Shown: one piece after another, positions 32,664 through 43,960 of the stretch
How positions within the stretch are numbered: the stretch's first letter is position 1
Layout of the letters: each line of letters opens with the position of its first letter
Source of the DNA: Alviniconcha marisindica
Taxonomy: Eukaryota > Mollusca > Gastropoda > Provannidae
NCBI GenBank assembly: GCA_018857735.1
Contig: JABMCL010002049.1
Coordinates: forward strand, 223,501 to 287,500
Direction of reading: 5' to 3'
DNA: 64,000 nucleotides
The notes under the pieces: model-generated
The model's database searches: none
What the model saw: only the letters and a program-made list of their open reading frames with translations
What the model was told of the DNA's origin: nothing
Program-made: the position numbers and the translations under genes

Positions 32664-35600
32664 CTGAAATCAAAGAACCAAGACAAGTGAGCCACTAAAG
32701 CTACCCCTGTTTCCTGTTTGGTGATTTTTGGTGACTGAGCCATAAATGTACACTATGAGATCCTGTGGTTTGCAGTTGTTGTTTTTATTGAAAAGCTTGA
32801 TCTCCAAATCTGTTTTACCTGCTGGCCACTCTCAACAATGCCTTCCCAAGTTCTCCGGCAGGAATGCCTCACAGAGGTGCTGGAATCAGCTTGGTTTGGG
32901 GTTTGGGGGAACGTATTTAGGTGTACTGAGGGTGGGGGAATGTACTGTGATGGGGGAGAGAGGTTGAGGGGGTAAACTGGGGCAGTGGTAGAAAATGTAC
33001 TGAGTAACCTGGGGGATGTACTGAGGTGTACTTGAGGTGTAGGAATAGTGATTATTTACCTCTTTGGTGACCTGGGCCAAGTGCCATCTATATTCCTCCG
33101 CTCCACCACAATCACCTTGGAACAAAAAAACTACATGAATAAAATTTTCAAATAAATAAAAAGTGTGGCAAAAAATTTCAAATAAATAAAAAGTGTGGCA
33201 ATATTTCAGTTGGTGGGGGTGGGGTGGGGGGCCTGTTTGGCTATACATGGAATAACTACCTGAATGCCAGGCACCAACTGCCTTTGCAAACATGATGAAA
33301 ACAATATCAAACTTGTTTGTTTTTACTTCACTTCACGTATAATTATCTAGAGGGAATGAGGTGTGTTATGATGTCTTTGCCTCGCAAAATATAAAAAATG
33401 TGCACATGCTAAAAGCTGCCCCCTTTCAGCCCAGCAAAACTCTGACACACAAAGTATTTTCTCAGACCTCCCAATATTCTTGCCATGTGTAAGAGAAATG
33501 AAAATTTAAAGAATCTGAGTTTACAGCTTCAAACTTTGAAACTTGAAAACTCAAACCATCCTTCATAGTCATACTTCTGTCTTGCAGTACCACCCCCCAC
33601 CCCCCCCACCCCCCACCCCCACCACGCACACATATATTCACCATAATGTGCATACAATTCTACTTCCAACAAATGTGACTAGGCATTAAAAAACATTTGT
33701 CTGTCTACTTCCCACAAACAACACATGGCCTGTTGCCTGCACAATACCTACCTACAGCTCTTGATAAAAATAATGCCACTATGCTAGAAAGAGAAAAAAT
33801 GTTGACAATAAAGCAAAGCTTTTAACTTGAACTACAACAAACTAAACTATGCTGAATTATAACCTGAACCCCCAAACCAAAATTCAGTCTCATATAGTGG
33901 ATTATGACCAGCTATGCTGTAGCCTATTCAATTTAATCAAGGATATTTTTTAAAGGGGGTGTGGGGAACAAGAGACAAAACAAATCAAATGTTCATCCAC
34001 ACACACACCTGTGTGTTAGAGGGTCCAGGCGAGATCAAGAGGAGGGAGGTGGTACTGGCACCATAAATTACAGGGTCCAGGCAAGACCAAGAGGAGGGAG
34101 GTGGTGCTGGCACCATAAGTTACAGGGTCCAGGCGAGATCAAGAGGGAGGTGGTGCTGGCACCATAAGTTACAGGGTCCAGGCAAGACCAAGAGGAGGGA
34201 GGTGGTGCTGGCACCATAAGTTACAGGGTCCAGGCAAGACCAAGAGGAGGGAGGTGGTGCTGGCACCATAAGTTACAGGGTCCAGGCGAGATCAAGAGGG
34301 AGGTGGTGCTGGCACCATAAGTTACAGGGTCCAGGCAAGACCAAGAGGAGGGAGGTGGTGCTGGCACCATAAGTTACAGGGTCCAGGCGAGATCAAGAGG
34401 GAGGTGGTGCTGGCACCATAAGTTACAGGGTCCAGGCAAGACCAAGAGGAGGGAGGTGGTGCTGGCACCATAAGTTACAGGGTCCAGGCAGATCAAGAGG
34501 GAGGTGGTGCTGGCACCATAAGTTACAGGGTCCAGGCAAGACCAAGAGGAGGGAGGTGGTGCTGGCACCATAAGTTACAGGGTCCAGGCAAGATCAAGAG
34601 GAGGGAGGTGGTGCTGGCACCATAAATTACAGGGTCCAGGCAAGACCAAGAGGAGGGAGGTGGTCTGGCACCATAAGTTACAGGGTCCAGGCAAGACCAA
34701 GAGGAGGGAGGTGGTGCTGGCACCATAAGTTACAGGGTCCAGGCAAGACCAAGAGGAGGGAGGTGGTGCTGGCACCATAAGTTACAGGGTCCAGGCGAGA
34801 TCAAGAGGGAGGTGGTGCTGGCACCATAAGTTACAGGGTCCAGGCAAGACCAAGAGGAGGGAGGTGGTGCTGGCACCATAAGTTACAGGGTCCAGGCGAG
34901 ATCAAGAGGGAGGTGGTGCTGGCACCATAAGTTACAGGGTCCAGGCGAGATCAAGAGGGAGGTGGTGCTGGCACCATAAGTTACAGGGTCCAGGCAAGAC
35001 CAAGAGGAGGGAGGTGGTGCTGGCACCATAAGTTACAGGGTCCAGGCAAGATCAAGAGGAGGGAGGTGGTGCTGGCACCATAAATTACAGGGTCCAGGCA
35101 AGACCAAGAGGAGGGAGGTGGTGCTGGCACCATAAGTTACAGGGTCCAGGCAAGACCAAGAGGAGGGAGGTGGTGCTGGCACCATAAGTTACAGGGTCCA
35201 GGCAAGACCAAAAGGAGGGAGGTGGTGCTGGCACCATAAGTTACAGGGTCCAGGTGAGATCAAGAGGGAGGTGGTGCTGGCACCATAAGTTACAGGGTCC
35301 AGGCAAGACCAAGAGGAGGGAGGTGGTGCTGGCACCATAAGTTACAGGATCCAGGCAAAACCAAGAGGAGGGAGGTGGTGCTGGCACCATAAGTTACAGG
35401 GTCCAGGTGAGATCAAGAGGGAGGTGGTGCTGGCACCATAAGTTACAGGGTCCAGGCAAGACCAAGAGGAGGGAGGTGGTGCTGGCACCATAAGTTACAG
35501 GGTCTAGGCAAGATCAAGAGGGATGTGGTGCTGGCACCATAAGTTACAGGGTCCAGGTGAGAATAAGAGGAGGGAGGTGGTGCTGGCACCATAAGTTACA

Positions 35601-38600
35601 GGGTCCAGGCGAGATCAAGAGGGAGGTGGTGTTGGCACCATAAGTTACAGGGTCCAGGCAAGACTAAGAGGAGGGAGGTGGTGCTGGCACCATAAGTTAC
35701 AGGGTCCAGGCGAGATCAAGAGGGAGGTGGTGTTGGCACCATAAGTTACAGGGTCCAGGCAAGTCTAAGAGGAGGGAGGTGGTGCTGGCACCATAAGTTA
35801 CACGGTCCAGGCACGATCAAGAGGGAGGTGGTGCTGGCACCATAAGTTACAGGGCCCAGGCAAGATCAAGAGGGAGGTGGTGCTGGCACCATAAGTTACA
35901 GGGCCCAGGCAAGATCAAGAGGGAGGTGGTGCTGGCACCATAAGTTACAGGGCCCAGGCGAGATCAAGAGGGAGGTGGTGTTGGCACCATAAGTTACAGG
36001 GTCCAGGTGAGAATAAGAGGAGGGAGGTGGTGCTGGACCCTGTAGTTAGTTCAGAAGAGATCATGAACAGGGAGGTGGAGCTGGGCTGTGAAAGTTGGAC
36101 CTTTTTTGCAACAAGTTGTTACTCAACAGCGGTGCAACGAACATTGTCCTTGTGACTCTGCCCTAGCACAGCAGTTGAAACAGCAATTGCGTAGTACGCT
36201 AGTTGCTACGCAATGGCGAGGGGACACTGCCTAACACTTCTACTGTTCTGGTGGCAGTCCACAGCCTCCTCGGTCTTCCAGGTCTGTGCGCGCAGTCGAG
36301 CCTTCACTCTCTCCCCCCCCCCCCCCCCGTTCCCATCCCTAATAAGCATCCTGGCTTCTGTGGACATTAAGCAAAATGGTAAACAAATGTTCATCCCAAG
36401 TGGGGTCACCTACCCCCAGCCTAGCTCCCTCTCCAAGGAGCCAGTGCCAACCACCACAGCAGCTAAAAATTACTTCAGGATGTAGCTACTAAAGTTGAAT
36501 ATGAATGCCACAAAAACTTGTTTATACTTTACCAACAACAACAAATTGCATTCATATAATGCTTTGGGTAAACATGGCTAACTTACTGACCACACTAGCA
36601 AATGAATTTTCATTCAGCTTTGTACAAGTCAACAAATATAATTAAACTCCCCCCACCCCCCAAAAGTAAGAACAAAGAAAGAAGCTTAGTTCATAGAGAT
36701 TAATCAACTGAGAAAAGTATTCACAATCTGGACTGAGAGGTGAGGGGGAAAACATCAAACCATTCCAATTTACCCCAAATATAAAATTTCAAAGCTTTAC
36801 ACTTGAAGCTTATTTCCCTCTGTCAGGTAAGGTGTTTGGGCATTCTGTTTCAGAAACAGAACTCCTTTTCCTGAACACTCACCTGTCCCTGATAGAGCCC
36901 TGAGTCTTGCAGTGTATTGTCCATTTTGCTGAGGTGTTCATACATGCTGCTCATGTAGCGGTTCCACAGCCGCACCTCTTCCTCATCCTCTATACTGAAC
37001 ACTCGCCTCATCTCCTGCTCCAGTTCTTCTGTGAAACACATATCATAAATGGTGAAATTCAAAACACTGCAAGAGAACTTGCATATATATATGCAGAAGC
37101 TTGCTTGTACTGCCAAAAGACCACTTAACCACTGAAGATGGTGCAGCAATTTTGCACTACATTAGCAAAACAATAAAAGGTACATGTCATCAGCATCCTG
37201 TATTTCATCAGCATCCTGTATTTACAAACGTAAAACTGAAAGTATATTAGTCACCTGTTTTTTCAACCTACCTTCATACAATGTGTGCCACTGGTTCTGA
37301 AACTTATCTCTCATGAGAAGGCTGGTTTGACAAGAACAAGTTGACTGGGTGTAAAACACCAATTTACTTACTTACTTACTGACAAGAACAAACACTGCCT
37401 ACTCTGACACAGACAGCATGTTAAATTTTGTTGAGCTGACAAATTAAAACATCACCGATGACATTCCTCACAATTTCCTTGCTCTTGCCTAGTGGCAAAA
37501 GAGCAAAATGACGATGAATATTCCAAGTTCCCTGCCCTACACCTTAACTGTAGGTTTAGCACACCATCTGACTAGTGGCTGCCATGACCCAGAGTCATCT
37601 GCCTATGTGATACCAGTCTGAACCTTGTTGAGCATGATTCCAACTACACAAAGGGATACTGTGACAAAGGCTTGTAAGACAGGTGGTCCACTCAGTGTGG
37701 TCACCTTGCCAGCTTTTACAGTATAGACCTGGAAAAAAGCAACAGCAACAAAAAACACCAAATTTACTTATTGTGGCCGTTCGGCTAAACTGCTTGATGA
37801 CAGCAGTGTTCACGTCGGAGTTTTGACTCAGCTTGAGGTCCATGAAATAGACCTCCACCTTGCAGTGCTTCACAAACATGCCCTGCTCTATCACATGGCG
37901 CTCTATGGGTTCCTGCACAACACACAAACACAGCCATAACCGACAGATGTGGAACAAACAGACCTTGGTGTGCTTCACAAATACATCACAAAAACACAGG
38001 CATATACAGATTAGGAACAGATAGTAATTGGATTTTAACATCCTGTCAAATTCACACAAACACAGGCATATAGAGATTTGGAACAGATAGTAGTTGGATG
38101 TTAACGTCCTGTCAACCTCACAGTGTCACCTCAGGACAACAAACTCTATTATAAGCAAATTCACATTTCAAAACTCTTCTCATATATCTATATCCTTTTC
38201 TCAAGTCAGTCTACAAAACCAATCCCTATTCAAACATAACACAAAACATACATCCACAAACATCAAACACATTTTCATAGAGTTAGGCCTGTCAATATTA
38301 CCCCTGTTAAAAGAGCACATAAAGCTAAGACATGCTGGTATTGGTGACCATTCCAAAAATGTTATACAAATGCAAAATGGCAAATACCATCTGGCAGCAA
38401 GCTGTGCACACCACCTACTAATTATCACTTTCTAGCTGTTCAACAAGAGCCATACAAAAAAAGCTAACTCTTAATGAAAAATGTTTGCGAATTTTCGGGG
38501 TGGGGTGGGGGGGGAGTCAGGGAAAATGGACCATTAGCAGAAAAATTATGAGACAGAAAGAGCAAGAAGACTAAGCAAAAAAATGAGAGGAGACAGGAAT

Positions 38601-41600
38601 GGGGAATCAAATGACAGCCCTGAGATTCCAGACATCCTCAGCCTCGCTTTGGGAGTGGAACAGATAGATATACAAACATCCCTCATCTCTGTCACAAATA
38701 GGTCTCCATCACCCCAACCCAACCCTCCGTCACAGACCATCAGCATCCCTCTTCCCATCAGTCTCCCACTATCTGTCACAGACCATCAGCATCCCTCTTC
38801 CCATCGGTCTCCCACTACCTGTCACAGACAGACAAACAAGTATCCAGCATGCAACCCATCACTGACCTGTCCTGCCTGCAGTGAGTACCAGGTCACCAGC
38901 TTGTTCCATGCCTCTGCCGGCACCAGCACATAGTTTAGCTCATCCACCAGGTGTTCCTTTAGCGGTGGGCTGATGCTGCTCACCCCTGCTGAGTCTTACC
39001 ACATTGCAGGAAATAATATCAAATACAGTGTCAGAGAAACCTGCTTAACTGTAACCCTTTCACTGGCCCAGCCTGTAAAATTTCCAGGCTGCAAATTGCA
39101 CACACACGCCTGCAAACAGTATATTTTCCAGTCCTACAGCAAATCTAATTTCAATATTGTGCTTTTTGGGTGGTTGACTGGGTGTAAAACACCAAGTTAC
39201 TTACTTGTGCTTTTTGATAAAAATCCTTTTAAGTGCTAATGCAAAAAAGAAAACAAAAACTGAAAAAGGCTTAAGAATATAAAATTGTGCACTTTTATTG
39301 GTTGTTTTCAAGTGACATGGCAGCGAAAGGGTTCAATCACAGCCATTCCACTGACCATTCGCTCATCCAGTTGCATGCAAACACATTCACATTACCATTT
39401 ACTCAAACACTGTCATTATCACGGGCACATGCTATCATACCACTACATGTATTTGGATCTAGTTTAATGAATTAAGCTATTGGCTGGATGGATGAGAACT
39501 TAAAGAAAAAAAGGAAGTCAAACATGAACACACAAAAACGGAATGGTACAAACACTGGCAGAATAATGTAGGATGTAAATGACCTGGCAAAGAAAAACCA
39601 ACCTTTAAACAGGTTAGAGTTGTCAATGGGGCCTGGGTGGTTGGCCTCATTCCCAGTGTTGAGTGTGTCCCAGGAGTCAAAGCCCACATACTTCTTCCAC
39701 TGCGTGTACCAATGTATGTTCAGTAAGAACCTGGGAAATACGCACATCTATACATGTACATAACATTGTATCGCCGAAATCTGAAACAGAATGAGGCCCT
39801 GAGCACTCATGCAGAATCAATATACAAGGGAGTTAATTAATGCTCGAAATATGTAACACAAGTAAACAACAAAAACCCAAGTCGCGTGTGGTAACTCACC
39901 AGGCATGCATGTGAATACAAGGTACATATATTTCACCAGAGGTACATCTTCAAATGGATGTACCTCTAGTGGAGTTTATGTATCTTGTATAATGTACCTC
40001 TAGTGGAGTTTATGTACCTTGTATAATGTACCTCTAGTGGAGTTTATGCATCTTGTATTTACATGCATGCCAGGTGAGAGTTACCGCAGGCGACTCAGGT
40101 CTTTGTTGTAATTGTGTTACGTATTTTGAGAGCTAATTAACTCCTTTCGGTGTTGATTGTGTCCCTGAAACAGCGAGAACAGTTATTATATCAATAAAGA
40201 AGAGTCACTGTTGGTCTGTTAGTGGCCACATTTGGTGCACTCATTGGTGCTTGACCCATGTGGCTGACAGGATGTTAAAATCCAATAAGTAACTCCTTCA
40301 TATTAGACATACAGTTGTATGTAATTTAACTAAATGTATGTTTGACTGCCTTTTCCCCCCTTCCCCATACCACCCAAGTGCATTTGGATGGGAATCGGCA
40401 CACTACAGGCCTCATTATTATGATTATTTCCATGCCACTGGCTGTTAGTGTTATGTGGTCTTGTACACAACAATCTCTGTGCATGGTGTGCACATGTATA
40501 TTGATATATGAAGGCTAAACAGGCACTGACTGACAAATCTGTATGGCAGCTTAATAGCATCAAAAAACATAAATAGTAATTATGTGCACATAATGAGTGA
40601 GAAATTATGTGCACATAATTACTAACAGCATATTTGTGACAAATGCACATAATGAGTAATTATCTCATCATAATCCCTGTCATTCTGCCAACAGTGCAGG
40701 TTACACCTAAAAACACAAACATCCCCTGTATAAAATTATGGCTTGGAATAAACTGACACTGTGAACTGGTGCATGGTTGTATGGTGTCCACACAACATGC
40801 ACTAAGACTGCAGCAGTTTCACGTGGCACCAGCCATGTAACAACCAAGTAGCACTGTAAGCACACCACTTTAGCAGATATTTAAAAACAGGCTATAAAAA
40901 GTGACAGCCACTCATTCAGAATCACATATATGACAACCGCACAGTGAGTCTGCTTGAGAGTGGAGCATAACGCTGCATAAAAAACCTTAAAAGTGATCAA
41001 CAACAACATAAGTCTGCACAAGTGTTAACTTGTAAGAACTGAAAAACGGTCTTTCACTCTGTCCCAACAGGGACTCCAACCCATGAGTACCTGCTTTCAC
41101 TGGATCACCAGTCACAATGACAGCACGCCAAACAGCCACTGACTGAGCTACAGTCCCCTCTTGTGTGTTTTAGCTTCTGTGGGTGTGGGTGTGTGCGCGT
41201 GCGTGTGCACGCATGTGTGCGTGCAAGTGTGAGTAAATTAACCTAGAAAGAGTGCTTATGACTTGAAAATTTCAAAATTCTTTACCAATGTGCGAAAATG
41301 CCAACACATCACTCTTGCCGCATTGTAGAATGTTAACTATATGGTTCTGATTTTTCTCAAACTTATCCTTCTGAAAGCACACACACACAAACACAGCATT
41401 CCGTTTATTAGACGGTTTAATGTTGAACAGTGCCAAATAACTATGGCTAAACAAGCGGCGTTCTGTGCGTTGCAGTCAGCAAAGGGGAAAACCCGCTACC
41501 GCCCTTTCAGTTTCCTGTGTGTGATGTTTAAAAGATTTTGCAAAGAGTAGCCGCCATAAGTCGCGAAATCTGGAATGTGCCCAAAACACACAATGTTTTT

Positions 41601-41697
41601 ATACCTACCAAGCATCGCCCTTCTTCAGTGGAAGTTTAACCAACTGCGCTATATCGTTTTTTTGGGTTTCCACATCGGGTGCTCCACCTTCCGCCAT
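31667..41697 (-). CDS. DUSP-UBL-RING-B-box-coiled-coil chimeric protein (USP15-type N-terminus fused to TRIM)
   Basis: Seven minus-strand exons: 41609-41697, 39603-39730, 38867-38985, 37768-37912, 36883-37028, 33060-33115, 31667-32663. They total 1,680 nt, all phases agree, and give 559 residues. Residues 1-228 follow USP4/11/15 through DUSP ([41 protein letters not shown]), UBL ([37 protein letters not shown]) and the IDGTWPR linker. Codon 228 is split AG/T across the 396-bp last intron, and the next exon encodes a complete RING, B-box 2 and coiled coil. The Cys/His-box protease domain of USPs is absent from the window. If spliced as drawn, this is an E3 ligase carrying a deubiquitinase's protein-binding module. 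Alternatives are a broken USP gene next to an independent TRIM gene. Confidence 0.68.
33060..41697 (-). CDS. USP4/11/15-like DUSP and ubiquitin-like domain exons (exons 1-6)
   Basis: Exon 1 starts [20 protein letters not shown], the same opening pattern as USP4/15. DUSP covers about residues 15-125 and the UBL about 125-205. Exon 6 ([15 protein letters not shown]) corresponds to the segment joining UBL to the catalytic core in USP15. In USPs this N-terminal unit binds partners such as SART3 and regulates the enzyme. Retention of the last intron would meet TAA immediately, giving a DUSP-UBL-only protein of 228 residues. The catalytic half (NLGNTCFMNS and GHYTA motifs) is not found downstream. 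Confidence 0.9.
33116..34014. other. Intron 5 of the DUSP-TRIM gene, 3' part
   Basis: AT-rich sequence with a duplicated TTTCAAATAAATAAAAAGTG (33157-33200) and a C-rich run at 33591-33625. No coding signal. Confidence 0.6.
34015..36050. repeat. 52/49-bp minisatellite, about 39 copies, in the DUSP-TRIM gene intron 5
   Basis: Unit: GGTCCAGGCAAGACCAAGAG then GAGGGAGGTGGTGCTGGCAC and CATAAGTTACAG. A second version lacks 3 bp (GATCAAGAGGGAGG). The two versions alternate in partly regular order. The strand read toward the gene is C/T rich (CCTCCCTCCTCTTGGTC), so units look like polypyrimidine tracts. Long open frames across it are artefacts. Confidence 0.97.
36051..36882. other. Intron 5 of the DUSP-TRIM gene, 5' part
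   Basis: Non-coding; a C run lies at 36312-36328. No exon recognised. Confidence 0.6.
37341..37380 (+). repeat. TTGACTGGGTGTAAAACACC element, copy 2
   Basis: Same element as 22369-22402, here followed by ACTTACTTACTTACT. Confidence 0.8.
37955..38125. repeat. Short tandem duplication beside DUSP-TRIM exon 4
   Basis: ACACAAACACAGGCATATAG then GATTTGGAACAGATAGTAGT occurs two to three times. ACCTTGGTGTGCTTCACAAA at 37963 resembles exon 4 (ACCTTGCAGTGCTTCACAAA), a probable partial exon shadow. Confidence 0.6.
38695..38830. repeat. Two-copy tandem repeat, about 58 bp, upstream of DUSP-TRIM exon 3 donor
   Basis: GTCACAGACCATCAGCATCC then CTCTTCCCATCRGTCTCCCA occurs twice. Confidence 0.88.
39172..39206 (+). 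repeat. TTGACTGGGTGTAAAACACC element, copy 3
   Basis: Same element as 22369-22402, followed by AAGTTACTTACTTG. Confidence 0.8.
39935..40060. repeat. About 42-bp tandem repeat, 3 copies
   Basis: GTACCTCTAGTGGAGTTTAT then GTATCTTGTATAAT repeats three times in intron 1 of the DUSP-TRIM gene. Confidence 0.92.
40795..40998 (-). repeat. Dispersed interspersed repeat, copy 3
   Basis: Reverse-complement relative of 11251-11440: TGGCACCAGCC, CACCACTT, AAAAGTGACAG and AAAGTGATCA occur in inverted order. Confidence 0.78.
41047..41166 (-). mobile_element. tRNA-derived SINE fragment
   Basis: On the minus strand, ACTGTAGCTCAGTCAGTGG (A box like) is followed about 65 bp later by GGGTTGGAGTCCC (B box like). 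The anticodon arm does not fold as a normal tRNA. Confidence 0.6.
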
Positions 41698-41854
41698 GTT
41701 TGTTCACTTTCAGTTCTTGGAAGTTCTACTTTACCCATGACTCTATATATAGGCCCATGACTTTACTAGTGCGACTCAAAGCCGGACTATCGTTTGTTTC
41801 CAAATCGGGGTAAAATCCAAGGAGACTGTCGGAAATTCCTGGAGCGTTTTAAAA

Positions 41855-41910
41855 GTGCTTCCACCGTGTTTGTTCACTTTCGGTTCTCGGAAGTTCTACT
41901 ACTAGAGCGA
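41855..41910 (-). repeat. Shadow copy of the DUSP-TRIM exon 1 start region
   Basis: CCACCGTGTTTGTTCACTTT then CGGTTCTCGGAAGTTCTACT matches the sequence around the true start (CCGCCATGTTTGTTCACTTT, then CAGTTCTTGGAAGTTCTACT at 41691-41732). Further upstream, TTTCCAAATCGGG also corresponds. The ATG has been lost in the copy. Confidence 0.82.
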
Positions 41911-42560
41911 CTCCGACTGACACTATCGTTATAGACTCGGTGTGCCGGATGATCACGCGCTGCTAGTTCCAAGTCCAAACACTTGCAGACAACAGTCTGG
42001 ATGTTTGTGTTGCATGGACTCCATTTACGACGTGATGGCTGGTTGCTCTGTTTCAGTGTTTAGGCGAGAAAGGGAGCACTATATGAAAAAGCAAAAGGAT
42101 TTGTTCCTAGACTTTCTGCGGGACAGACTGATGCAGACGAACAACTTATAAATTAGCGGGCCTATGCAGCCGAACCAATGACATGGCCCTCTGCTAGTCG
42201 GATGTCATTCAGTGTAGCACACACCCAGTCGCACTGAGCTGCAGACAACTCGTCCTCAACTGAAGGAGCCACCCGGCCGATCAAAAGTTAACTACATGTA
42301 TTACATTGACTACATCAGTTGAAACGGCGACGTCGCGGGTCGGGGTCAGTTTGTGACCCGGCTCAGGCTAGGGTCACTCACTGAATGTTAATGTCACCAG
42401 ATGAACTGCACGGTTTAATTCATATCAAACCTAAGCTGTAGTGGCATAATAAGTAATGACGACTGAAAATTTCAAGTGCCGCCGCCGGCGTAGGCTATAT
42501 TCATAGTATTAGGCCTAGCCTGGCACTGACTATAACTGATTAAGTGCAACATTGAAGTCA
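41911..42560. other. Upstream region of the DUSP-TRIM gene
   Basis: Probably contains the promoter. A 69-codon plus-strand ORF at 41942-42151 has a basic, helical end (REREHYMKKQKDLFLDFLRD) but no recognised family. Nothing else was recognised. Confidence 0.4.
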
Positions 42561-42574
42561 AAAGCCTATGTGAC

Positions 42575-42607
<33 letters not shown>

Positions 42608-42609
42608 AC

Positions 42610-42645
<36 letters not shown>
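42561..42645. repeat. (CA)n microsatellite
   Basis: Two long CA runs separated by short interruptions. Confidence 0.96.
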
Positions 42646-43160
42646 ACACCCACTGACACACACAAAAACAAAAACTCAGTGTAAAAAGACAGTCACTGAC
42701 TACTTTCACTGAGTCGCCGGCACACACTCCGAGCATCGCTTTCCGGCACCTTCCTCCAAGGACTGAGGAGGAAGGATGTCGTAAACCAGTGCTTGGAGTT
42801 TGCATACAGCACTGACTGACTGAGTGACACCGGTCAAGGCCTCTTTCCACTGAGATGGCGCCCTGCCGCAGGACTGACAAATTCGGACTGACTAGGACAG
42901 TGGGAGGAAGGACTGACTGACTCACGGTGTCCAACCACGGCCGGGCTCGCGTCGTAAGCCGAAGCCTCCAAGCCTCGCTTTCCGGCACCCTTTCCAGCAA
43001 GGATGTCGTCAACCAGTGCTTCAGTTGAGTTGGTCGTGCGGTTGTCTTTAGCTCTGCTGTGAGAACACGTTCGCCGGTCGCCACTACCAGCAACTGCTAT
43101 GACACACCCAGCTCCGAACTGCTGAGTCAGTCCAGGGCAGCTTGACATGATGGGCCGGCG
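42646..43160. other. Intergenic, internal duplication
   Basis: GCTTTCCGGCACC and AAGGATGTCGTMAACCAGTG recur at about 42740-42795 and 42975-43020, a diverged duplication. No gene recognised. Confidence 0.55.
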
Positions 43161-43206
43161 TGTGCCGGTGCAGCCGCATTTGTGTGTGTGTGTGTGCGTG
43201 TGTATG

Positions 43207-43245
<39 letters not shown>

Positions 43246-43479
43246 AGTGTGTGCACGCGCGCGCGTGCGGTGTGTGTGTGTGTGTGTGTGTACGGTGTGT
43301 GTGTGTACGGTGTGTGTGTACGGTGTGTGTGTGTACGGTGTGTGTGTACGGTGTGTGACTGTGTGTGTGTGTGTGTGTACGGTGTGTGACTGTGTGTGTG
43401 TGTGTGTGCCATGGTGGTGCCGTTGGTGCTGGAGGGGGCGGGGGTTGTGTGCATTACCCGACATCTTTGGAGTTGTGTT

Positions 43480-43535
<56 letters not shown>
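43161..43535. repeat. Compound GT / GTACGGT / CA microsatellite
   Basis: GT runs with TACGGTGTGTGTG interruptions, then a CA run at 43482-43533. The opposing GT and CA tracts could pair as an inverted repeat. Confidence 0.95.
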
Positions 43536-43960
43536 CAGGCATATGAATTGCTTTTGATTTTGCACCTTCCTTTATAAATGCCATTCGATGGAAAACGAAA
43601 TACACTTTCAGTCAAATAATGTCACAAAGTTAAGTTTTTGTACAATATCAATGTCGCCCAGAAGTGGACCAGGAAAGATATTGCTGCAGCTATCACAATA
43701 ATTGTCAAACAAAGGTTTCCACAGCCAGAAATGAAGTAATGCAGTCAGTCACGTTTAGATTACGCTGATCTCAATACCACCGAGGAGCAGTGCAAGGGAC
43801 ATAACCCACTCGGTGCAGTTATATACTGGACTGAAGCACAGGGAATGAACTGGGATTGTGTCCGTACTAAAACAGCCTACGCACTACTCCTCCCCCCCCC
43901 CTACGACTACGGCAGCAGTTTGGATATTAAAGATGTAAATAAGTCTTGCAGTATCTTTTT
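43536..43960. other. Intergenic, nothing recognised
   Basis: No coding frame, array or element recognised. Confidence 0.5.

Noticed and set aside
32664..32743. Upstream ATG that extends the TRIM frame by 27 codons ([10 protein letters not shown]...)
   Set aside because: The extension contains a pyrimidine tract and CAG acceptor that match the phase of the upstream linker exon, so it is more likely intron. Kept only as an alternative start.
41942..42151. Plus-strand 69-codon ORF near the chimeric gene promoter
   Set aside because: Ends in a helical, charged segment but has no recognised family, splice support or repeat link; kept only as a note.
42834..43605. Long frames of His-Thr or Val-Cys repeats on both strands
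   Set aside because: Translation of CA/GT microsatellites; the same applies at 48480-49038 and 54566-55488.
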